DNA from: CAG-917 sp028724485
GTDB taxonomy: Bacteria > Bacillota > Clostridia > Christensenellales > CAG-917
Direction: 5' to 3'
DNA length: 5,948 bases
Assembly: GCA_028724485.1 (NCBI GenBank)
Contig: JAQYCY010000087.1
Location: 1-5,948 of the forward strand
The notes below the pieces were generated by a model, which had not been told where the DNA came from, did no database searches, and was given only the letters and a program-made list of their open reading frames with translations. Position 1 is the stretch's first letter; each line of letters starts with the position of its first letter. Below are positions 1 through 5,053 of this stretch, piece after piece. A program made the translations under genes and the position numbers.

Positions 1-90
1 AGAAGGCGTACCCGGATATGCCGAAACGACTTTTACGCCCGCTTCGTATGCCCCTCTTGCAATCGCCTCATTGCCTAACATCAATTTCAT
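1..90 (-). CDS. iorA: Indolepyruvate:ferredoxin oxidoreductase alpha subunit, N-terminal 30 codons (partial)
   Basis: The 30 visible codons, starting at the ATG at 90-88, read MKLMLGNEAIARGAYEAGVK and then VVSAYPGTPS. This is the near-invariant N-terminus of IorA, the thiamine-diphosphate- and ferredoxin-type subunit of indolepyruvate:ferredoxin oxidoreductase; YPGTPS lies in its pyrimidine-binding domain. In the family, IorA with IorB oxidatively decarboxylates aryl pyruvates (indolepyruvate, phenylpyruvate, hydroxyphenylpyruvate) to aryl-acetyl-CoA, passing electrons to ferredoxin in the cytoplasm; the enzyme is oxygen-sensitive. The start is supported by a GGAG ribosome site at 100-97, six bases upstream. 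The gene follows paaK by 9 bp on the same strand, so the two are almost certainly co-transcribed. The rest, and any iorB, lies past the left edge. The identification rests on a short but very characteristic segment. Confidence 0.9.
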   Translation of the reverse strand, partial: MKLMLGNEAIARGAYEAGVKVVSAYPGTPS

Positions 91-96
91 AAGTAT

Positions 97-102
97 CTCC
101 TA
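97..102 (-). promoter_or_regulatory. Ribosome binding site of iorA overlapping the paaK stop codon
   Basis: Read on the minus strand, the paaK stop TAG (102-100) shares its last G with the GGAG Shine-Dalgarno of iorA (100-97), followed by a six-base spacer and the ATG at 90. A ribosome finishing paaK therefore covers the iorA initiation site, an arrangement that commonly gives translational coupling. The overlap is seen directly; the coupling is inferred. Confidence 0.75.
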
Positions 103-1401
103 AATCTTTCTTAAATCGGTAACACGCTTTGCTTTGCCTTCGTATCTTTTAAGGCTAAGCGGTTCAACGAGTTTTACAATCGCTTCGATTTGTAAAACAG
201 TCTTTAAATTGTGCTTAATTTTTGCTTTCAACGCTTCGAGTTTACCGAAGTTGTCAAGCAAACTTGCGTCTGCAACTTCAACGCTGACTTCAAGTTTATC
301 CATATAATTTTCACGAGTAACGACGATTTCATATTGACCGCCGACTTCCGGAATTTCCATAAGAACGCCTTCGATTTGCGACGGAAATACGTTGACGCCG
401 CGAATAACGAGCATATCGTCCGTTCTACCCTGGAATTTGTCAAGACGTCTTAACGTTCTTCCGCATTTGCAAGTACCCGGAATAATTCTCGTAATATCTT
501 TCGTTCGATAACGCAAAATAGGCATAGCTTCTTTTGAAAGAGCGGTTATTACAAGTTCGCCGTATTCGCCGTCAGGAACGGGTTCAAAGGTTTTAGGGTC
601 GAGAATTTCAATAAGGAAATAATCTTCGTTGACGTGCAATCCGTCTTTTTCAAGGCACTCGCCCGCAACGCCCGGCCCGATGATTTCCGACAAGCCATAG
701 TTATCGGTAGAAATAATGTTGAGCTTCTTTTCGATTTCCTTGTGCATTTCGACGCTCGACGCTTCCGAGCCGAACATACCTACTCTGAGTTTAAAATCTT
801 TCTTTATGTCGTAACCTAATTTCTCTATCATTTCACCGATATAAAGAGCATATGAAGGAGTCGCAATTAAGACTGTAGCGCCTAAGTCTTTAAGCAACAT
901 AACCTGTCTTTCGGTGTTTCCGCTGGAAGCAGGGATAACCGCCGCACCGACTTTTTCCATACCTTGGTGAAGACCGAGTGCACCCGTAAACAAGCCGTAT
1001 CCGAATGAAATTTGAACAACGTCCTTGCTGGTTACGCCTGCCATTGTTATAAGTCTTGCCATACACTCAGACCACATCTCGAGGTCGTTATTTGTATATG
1101 TAACAACGGTCGGCTTTCCGCTTGTGCCGCTGGATGCGTGTATACGCGCAACTTTGTCCATAGGAACGGCGTTAAGCCCAAACGGATAATTGTCACGCAA
1201 ATCGGTTTTGACAGTAAACGGAATTTTTCTCAAATCGTCCAATGTTTTTATATCGTCAGGTTTAATGCCTGCGTTATCGAACATTTTGGTGTAAAACGGA
1301 GAGTTTTCATAAGCGTAACGAACTGCTTTTTGCAACTTTTTTAGTTGCAACGCATTCATTTCTTCTCTCGACATTGTTTCAATTTTTTCATCGTAAAACA
1401 T
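100..1401 (-). CDS. paaK: Phenylacetate-CoA ligase (AMP-forming)
   Basis: A 433-residue adenylate-forming enzyme of the PaaK family, at the family's normal length of about 430-440. It converts phenylacetate or a related aryl acetate, ATP and CoA to aryl-acetyl-CoA, AMP and PPi in the cytoplasm. Visible motifs: the phosphate-binding loop SSGTSGKPT at 90-98, YGLSEI at 235-240, the LRYRTKD segment at 296-302, the hinge-side GRTDDML at 325-331 with VNVFPSQIE after it, and EGKAKRV at 421-427, whose K423 is the likely catalytic C-terminal lysine. C249, H256, C311 and C313 may form a metal site. The ATG at 1401 has GAGG (1413-1410) eight bases upstream. The gene lies 34 bp after the hydratase gene and 9 bp before iorA. 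In anaerobes paaK next to ior genes fits aromatic amino acid breakdown, or the reverse, fixing aryl acetates to aryl pyruvates. Exact aryl specificity cannot be read from sequence. Confidence 0.95.
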   Translation of the reverse strand: MFYDEKIETMSREEMNALQLKKLQKAVRYAYENSPFYTKMFDNAGIKPDDIKTLDDLRKIPFTVKTDLRDNYPFGLNAVPMDKVARIHASSGTSGKPTVVTYTNNDLEMWSECMARLITMAGVTSKDVVQISFGYGLFTGALGLHQGMEKVGAAVIPASSGNTERQVMLLKDLGATVLIATPSYALYIGEMIEKLGYDIKKDFKLRVGMFGSEASSVEMHKEIEKKLNIISTDNYGLSEIIGPGVAGECLEKDGLHVNEDYFLIEILDPKTFEPVPDGEYGELVITALSKEAMPILRYRTKDITRIIPGTCKCGRTLRRLDKFQGRTDDMLVIRGVNVFPSQIEGVLMEIPEVGGQYEIVVTRENYMDKLEVSVEVADASLLDNFGKLEALKAKIKHNLKTVLQIEAIVKLVEPLSLKRYEGKAKRVTDLRKI

Positions 1402-1435
1402 TTTTATTTCCTCGATATATGCGTAATTTTCCTAC

Positions 1436-3649
1436 TTATGCGTAATAGTTGATAAGGCAACCTTTAAGAATGATGTCTTTTTCGTCATCCGTCAAAGCGT
1501 CCATTTTAAGTTTGAAATCAGTGACTTTGTCGCCCCTAATTAGCATTGCGCCAAATTCCGTTGCGCCGCTCTTAATTTTTTCCGATATGTCTTTAACGAC
1601 CACGATATCGTTAAGTTGATATTCTTCGTCGGTAAGGAACGGAATCATACCCCAGTTGATAAGGTTTGAGCGATAACGTTTAGTCGCATATTCTCTTGCA
1701 AGGTTTGCGACGCCGCCCAAAACTCTTTGACAGCTTGCCGCCTGTTCGCGAGCCGAACCGTCACCCGGTTTATTTGCAAAAATTACGCTTCCATATGAAA
1801 GGTCGGTCGTTTCAATGCCGCAAAGTGCCAAAGCCGCTTCAACGTTTTCAACCTCTTTTCCCGACAATATGTCTTTATTTTCTTTGTAAACGTTTTTAGC
1901 TCTTTGAACGTATTCAGGCACTTTTCTCGAAAGTGCGAACTCTGCAAGGCGAAGCGGATTGCTTCTGTATGATGACGTTTCACCGGACGGAATAAGTTCG
2001 TCGGTCGTTGTAACAGGGTCATTTATGACGGCTACTACTTTCATAGCGAGATTTTGTTTCAAAGGTTCGATATGTGGCCAGTCGGCAATGTTAGGACCGT
2101 AAACAAGTTCCGCATCCGGGTCGGCTTTTTTGTAACCGTTATATACTCTGCTTTCGTAAACTTTTTTGTCAAAGTGAAAATCAGGAACGGTTTCATCATA
2201 GTCCATACCAAGAGCGGACGTAAGTAAACCGCCGTGAATTGCCGTTGCTGCAATAGAGCGCGCGTCCATCAAAGCAACAGATGCAATCTGCTTTTCCCCC
2301 GGTTTGCTTCCTTCTCGCGACATAAAGTTTCTCGTTGTATGTCTTATCGACAAGCCGTTGTTGCAAGGAACGTCGCCGGCCCCGAAACACGGTCCGCAGA
2401 AAGCAGGTTTAACGATTGCTCCGCTTTCGACCATTTTTGCAACCGAACCGTTTTTGACAAGTTCAAGCATAATAGGTTGCGAACCCGGATAAAGAGAAAG
2501 TCCGAATGCTCCGTTGCCGACCATACCTTTTTTAAGAATTTCGGCAACTGCTTGAAGGTTGTCGTAAGTTCCGCCTGCGAAGCCTGCGACCACACCCTGT
2601 GAAACCTTTACCTTTCCGTCAACAATTTTGTCGGTGAGTTTGAAAACAACTTTATCGCCTATTTGTTTTTGTCCTTCTTCTTCCGCTTTTTTCAAAATTT
2701 CATACGGATTTTCGATAAGCTCTCTAATCGGATATGCGTTCGACGGATGGAAAGGAAGAGCAATCATCGGTTCTATTTTGTCAAGTTCAACGTAGACCGC
2801 GCCGTCGTATTCCGCTCCGTTTTGCGGTTCGATTTTTTTATATTCGTCCTTTCTTCCGTATGCTTCAAGATATTTTTCAACCTTTTCGTCAGTTTTCCAA
2901 ATAGATGAAAGACACGTCGTTTCCGTCGTCATAACGTCAATCGAATTTCTATATTCAACCGAAAGATTGTCTATGCCGTCGCCGATAAACTCCATAACTT
3001 TGTTTTTAACAAAACCCGAAGCAAAAACGTCGCGAATTATGGTGAGTGCAACGTCTTGCGGGCCAACGCCTTTGCGCGGTTTGCCCGTAAGATAAATTGC
3101 AACGACTTTCGGACGCTTTATATCATAAGTACGGCATAAGAGTTGTTTGACAAGCTCTGGACCGCCCTCGCCAATCGCCATAGTTCCAAGCGCGCCATAA
3201 CGAGTGTGCGAGTCGCTGCCCAAAATCATTTTTTCAGGTGCCGCAAACATTTCACGCATATAACTGTGAATGACCGCAAGATTTGCAGGAACGTAAATTC
3301 CGCCGTATTTCTTTGCGGCAGAAAGTCCGAACAAATGGTCGTCTTCGTTTATTGTGCCGCCGACAGCGCAAAGGCTGTTATGGCAGTTCGTAAGCACGTA
3401 AGGAATAGGAAATTCTTTAAGTCCCGATGCCTTAGCAGTTTGAATTATTCCGACGTAAGTTATGTCGTGCGATGCAAGAGCATCGAATTTGATTTTAAAA
3501 TTCTCTTCGTCGCCACTATTATGCTTGCTCAAAATGGAATAAGCCATAGTGCGTTTGTACAACTCGCCGCTGCTTGCGTCTTTAATTTGATCTGCCGCAA
3601 CCAACTTTCCGTTTAAATAATAAACCTTGTCTAAGGTAAGTTTTAACAT
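1436..3649 (-). CDS. Aconitase-superfamily hydratase (aconitate hydratase-like, YbhJ-type), possibly without a standard Fe-S cluster
   Basis: A 737-residue protein of the aconitase / isopropylmalate isomerase superfamily, close to the length of mitochondrial-type aconitase and of E. coli YbhJ. Residues about 60-480 form the three-domain catalytic body and about 540-700 the swivel domain. Retained motifs, with pig mitochondrial aconitase equivalents by eye alignment: Q70 (Q72), D146-S147-H148-T149 (D165-S166-H167), R440 and R445 in TTRNFMSR (R447, R452), and S632 and R634 in GDGSAREQA (S642, R644). FCGPC at 417-421 supplies two cluster cysteines. The first cluster cysteine, normally in GSCTN, is absent: the equivalent stretch is GFAGGTYDN at 356-364, with A358 at the Cys position. 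The usual Asp-His pair is Cys89-His90. It may be a true aconitase relative with altered cluster binding, a hydratase for another substrate, or non-catalytic. The ATG at 3649 has AAAGGGG (3664-3658) eight bases upstream. It is first in the operon with paaK and iorA. Family is certain; the substrate is not. Confidence 0.88.
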   Translation of the reverse strand: MLKLTLDKVYYLNGKLVAADQIKDASSGELYKRTMAYSILSKHNSGDEENFKIKFDALASHDITYVGIIQTAKASGLKEFPIPYVLTNCHNSLCAVGGTINEDDHLFGLSAAKKYGGIYVPANLAVIHSYMREMFAAPEKMILGSDSHTRYGALGTMAIGEGGPELVKQLLCRTYDIKRPKVVAIYLTGKPRKGVGPQDVALTIIRDVFASGFVKNKVMEFIGDGIDNLSVEYRNSIDVMTTETTCLSSIWKTDEKVEKYLEAYGRKDEYKKIEPQNGAEYDGAVYVELDKIEPMIALPFHPSNAYPIRELIENPYEILKKAEEEGQKQIGDKVVFKLTDKIVDGKVKVSQGVVAGFAGGTYDNLQAVAEILKKGMVGNGAFGLSLYPGSQPIMLELVKNGSVAKMVESGAIVKPAFCGPCFGAGDVPCNNGLSIRHTTRNFMSREGSKPGEKQIASVALMDARSIAATAIHGGLLTSALGMDYDETVPDFHFDKKVYESRVYNGYKKADPDAELVYGPNIADWPHIEPLKQNLAMKVVAVINDPVTTTDELIPSGETSSYRSNPLRLAEFALSRKVPEYVQRAKNVYKENKDILSGKEVENVEAALALCGIETTDLSYGSVIFANKPGDGSAREQAASCQRVLGGVANLAREYATKRYRSNLINWGMIPFLTDEEYQLNDIVVVKDISEKIKSGATEFGAMLIRGDKVTDFKLKMDALTDDEKDIILKGCLINYYA

Positions 3650-3657
3650 GGAACAAT

Positions 3658-3664
3658 CCCCTTT
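3658..3664 (-). promoter_or_regulatory. Ribosome binding site of the hydratase gene
   Basis: On the minus strand AAAGGGG lies eight bases before the ATG at 3649-3647. It fixes the start of the hydratase. The sequence upstream is pure AT-rich non-coding DNA with promoter elements. Confidence 0.8.
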
Positions 3665-3670
3665 ATAATG

Positions 3671-3686
3671 TATAAATATATTTATA
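3671..3686. repeat. 16-bp perfect AT palindrome at the operon start site
   Basis: TATAAATATATTTATA is a perfect inverted repeat with no spacer. It lies between the predicted -10 (3694-3689) and the ribosome site of the hydratase operon, covering the expected transcription start near 3682. That position would suit a repressor site. The surroundings are nearly all A and T, so chance symmetry is a real possibility. Confidence 0.35.
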
Positions 3687-3688
3687 TA

Positions 3689-3717
3689 ATTTTATAACTT
3701 ATAAAAAAATTAGTCAA
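3689..3717 (-). promoter_or_regulatory. Predicted sigma-A-type promoter for the hydratase-paaK-iorA operon
   Basis: On the minus strand TTGACT (3717-3712) matches the -35 consensus at five of six bases. After a 17-base spacer, TAAAAT (3694-3689) matches the -10 at five of six. Transcription would start near 3682, giving a leader of about 33 bases before the ATG at 3649. No other promoter is needed for paaK or iorA, as the gaps between the genes are only 34 and 9 bp. Confidence 0.65.
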
Positions 3718-3893
3718 TTAAAATAGGAAGCAAAAAGCTATTAAACGGTTTTAGTTTAAAGTTTGATTGACAGCTTAAATATAACGGCGATAGCAGGCTT
3801 TCAAAAACCGCTGCGATAACCATGCAGTTACTACATAAATAGCTATTTAAAGGCAAAAAAAAATAAAAATTTAATGCAGACGTCAAAATATTA
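3718..3893. other. Divergent intergenic DNA with no gene
   Basis: This stretch between the two outward-facing promoters holds no open reading frame with a ribosome site. Items seen: a small inverted repeat TTAAAC...GTTTAA (3741-3746 / 3754-3759); an isolated perfect -35-like TTGACA on the plus strand (3767-3772) with no good -10 at 16-18 bases; a 14-bp palindrome TAAATAGCTATTTA (3836-3849); and an A-rich tract (3855-3869), placed about where an UP element for the downstream plus-strand promoter would sit. Part of it could be an operator region or a longer leader for the plus-strand gene. Confidence 0.4.
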
Positions 3894-3902
3894 TGATATA
3901 AT
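3894..3902 (+). promoter_or_regulatory. Extended -10 promoter for the PH-like membrane protein gene
   Basis: TGATATAAT is a perfect extended -10 (TG, one base, TATAAT). No convincing -35 lies 16-18 bases upstream, as expected for extended -10 promoters. An A-tract at 3855-3869 may help as an UP element. Transcription would start near 3909, giving a leader of about 37 bases before the ATG at 3946. Confidence 0.7.
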
Positions 3903-3915
3903 GATTTAAAGTAAG

Positions 3916-3931
3916 GCGCAAAAGGTTGCGC
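3916..3931 (+). promoter_or_regulatory. 5' leader hairpin next to the ribosome site
   Basis: GCGCAA (3916-3921), loop AAGG, TTGCGC (3926-3931) form a perfect six-bp stem with four G-C pairs. It starts about seven bases into the predicted transcript and ends four bases before the GGAG ribosome site (3936-3939). It could protect the 5' end of the mRNA or modulate ribosome access. The structure is seen; the role is inferred. Confidence 0.5.
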
Positions 3932-3945
3932 AAACGGAGAAAACT

Positions 3946-4470
3946 ATGAAATTCAAATTCGATTTCGGAAAACTTAAACTTGCATTGCTTATTTGCGTTA
4001 TCGTTCTCGCAGTTGCGGCAATCATTATAAATATCCTTTACGTTGCCGGCGTAGGCATTTTGAAAACGACCGTCCCTGCCGTTGCAGGCACGTCGATTGC
4101 TTGTAGCGCGCTCATTATGATTTTCGCCTTGCTTATAGCTTTCAACAGTTATTATGAAATTTCAGGCGCTTCGACAAACGAAGACGGCGTAGACGTTTCG
4201 TCATCGAGCGAAATGAAATTTTGTATGGGCTTTATCACTGAAAAAATCAATCTTCAAAACGTCACGTTCATTAAGCGCGACGCAAAAAAAGACGAACTCT
4301 ATCTTCTTTACAGCGAGTCGGAAGTAAAGCAAGGCTCTATAAAGATTATGATTAAAAAGAAGGACAACGCCGCCTTTATCGAAGCTATAAGAAAAGCAAA
4401 CCCTCAAATTTTACTTTCAGACTTTAACGACGTCGATAAAAACGAGGAAGATACGGACGAAAACAAATAA
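3946..4470 (+). CDS. Two-helix membrane protein with a probable bacterial PH-like domain, function unknown
   Basis: 174 residues. A short basic N-terminus (MKFKFDFGKLK) leads into hydrophobic segments at about 11-35 and 44-67, so the protein is probably a membrane hairpin with both ends in the cytoplasm. Residues about 68-155 look like a small beta-rich domain closed by a helix: an FCMGFITEKINLQNVTFIK segment (92-110), a DELYLLYS strand (116-123), SIKIMI (131-136), then KKKDNAAFIEAIRKANPQI (137-155). This pattern resembles the bacterial PH-like domains that follow paired membrane helices in Firmicutes proteins; I judge it by pattern only. The tail (159-174) is very acidic. GGAG (3936-3939) six bases before the ATG supports the start. 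It stands alone between a divergent operon and a convergent gene, with its own promoter. No catalytic motif is visible. Confidence 0.85.
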   Translation: MKFKFDFGKLKLALLICVIVLAVAAIIINILYVAGVGILKTTVPAVAGTSIACSALIMIFALLIAFNSYYEISGASTNEDGVDVSSSSEMKFCMGFITEKINLQNVTFIKRDAKKDELYLLYSESEVKQGSIKIMIKKKDNAAFIEAIRKANPQILLSDFNDVDKNEEDTDENK

Positions 4471-4672
4471 GCAAAACCACGTCAAACAACATTAGACGTA
4501 ATATAAATTCAAACTTCTTGGACAACGAAGGATAAATTCAACGCTAATAGCTAACGCGCGATAAACATTACGCAATGAGTATTTTTAAACAAACAACAAA
4601 CATTCGATAGCCGACATGCAATAAAGCGAAAAAGTATTTTAAAACAACAACGACAATAAGTTTGGCATAAAA
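4471..4672. other. Non-coding 3' region after the PH-like gene
   Basis: AT-rich DNA with no supportable gene on either strand. A loose direct similarity is visible between GTATTTTTAAACAAACAACAA (4579-4599) and GTATTTTAAAACAACAAC (4634-4651), with a CGATA before each. It may be a decayed repeat of about 50 bp or just biased composition. Confidence 0.4.
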
Positions 4673-4710
4673 AAACAAACGAACGCTCCGCAAAATGCGG
4701 AGCGTTTCTT
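4673..4710. terminator. Rho-independent terminator, likely bidirectional and stronger on the minus strand
   Basis: AACGCTCCGCA (4682-4692), loop AAA, TGCGGAGCGTT (4696-4706) form an 11-bp perfect stem. On the minus strand the stem is followed by CGTTTGTTTTTTT, a good U-tract. On the plus strand the tail is only TCTT then A's, so termination there should be weaker. It lies between convergent genes, 212 bp after the plus-strand gene and about 350 bp after the stop of the minus-strand membrane gene, and probably serves both. Confidence 0.88.
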
Positions 4711-4805
4711 AAAAACCTTTATTCGAACTTCTAACAATCTTCAATAGGTCATTATAAGGTTTGTTTAGCAATTATCTAAATCGCTATATAGACGATAATA
4801 AATCT

Positions 4806-4898
4806 TTAATAATTATTCAAGTAGGCATTAACGTCCAAACCGCCGTTCGGGCATAATTCAATTCCTAAAAGATCATTTGCACACGATAAATTCCTAAA
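4806..4898 (-). pseudogene. Possible decayed gene end (C-terminal remnant)
   Basis: A minus-strand frame of 30 codons ends at TAA (4808-4806) and is closed upstream by another TAA (4901-4899). It has no start or ribosome site, but its translation, ending in NDLLGIELCPNGGLDVNAYL then NNY, looks like ordinary protein. Its centre (about 4831-4855) is clearly more GC-rich than the DNA around it. Upstream, a second minus-strand frame reads SFMLAYNGNLGIYRVQMIF before a stop, as if a frameshift separated the two. I read this as a possible relic of a gene that once lay between the membrane gene and the terminator. It is short enough to be chance. Confidence 0.25.
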
Positions 4899-4994
4899 TT
4901 ACCATTATAAGCAAGCATAAAACTAAATGATTTTTTGGCATTATATAAATCCAAAACCATATTTAAATGATTTCAAACTCAACCGATAAATGAA

Positions 4995-5016
4995 TTTTTC
5001 GTTATGAAACGAAAAA
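4995..5016 (-). other. AT-rich hairpin shortly after the membrane gene stop
   Basis: TTTTTCGTT (4995-5003), loop ATGA, AACGAAAAA (5008-5016) form a nine-bp stem with only two G-C pairs, 37 bases past the stop on the minus strand. No clean U-tract follows, so at best it is a weak terminator or an mRNA 3'-end structure. Confidence 0.35.
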
Positions 5017-5053
5017 ACGTAGCTTGAATTTATTTAACGATATTAAATTTCAA

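Larger units (their letters stand above)
4711..5053. other. Non-coding region between the terminator and the convergent minus-strand gene
   Basis: About 340 bp with no intact gene. It contains a short coding-like relic (4806-4898), two copies of AATTCCTAAA 29 bp apart (4860-4869 and 4889-4898), and an AT-rich hairpin (4995-5016). All of it would be the 3' end of the minus-strand transcript if that transcript ends only at 4682-4706. Confidence 0.4.

Noticed and set aside
1012..1344. A 110-codon plus-strand frame inside paaK
   Set aside because: It is antisense to conserved paaK sequence and reads as low-quality protein. There is no promoter or ribosome site.
3143..3616. A 157-codon plus-strand open frame inside the hydratase gene
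   Set aside because: It is antisense to a well-conserved aconitase-family coding region, its translation is rich in Cys, Arg and Phe without any domain pattern, and it has no ribosome site. It is a shadow frame.
3650..3945. A riboswitch or T-box leader ahead of the hydratase operon
   Set aside because: The predicted leader is only about 33 bases and AT-rich, with no conserved T-box or riboswitch core and no terminator hairpin before the gene.
4559..4655. A tandem repeat or CRISPR-like array after the PH-like gene
   Set aside because: Only two loosely similar stretches are visible, with unequal spacing (46 and 55 bp for different anchors) and no constant repeat unit. It is not an array.
4927..4989. 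A 20-codon plus-strand frame starting ATGATTTTTTGG
   Set aside because: There is no ribosome site, a stop immediately precedes it, and the composition is just AT-rich intergenic DNA.
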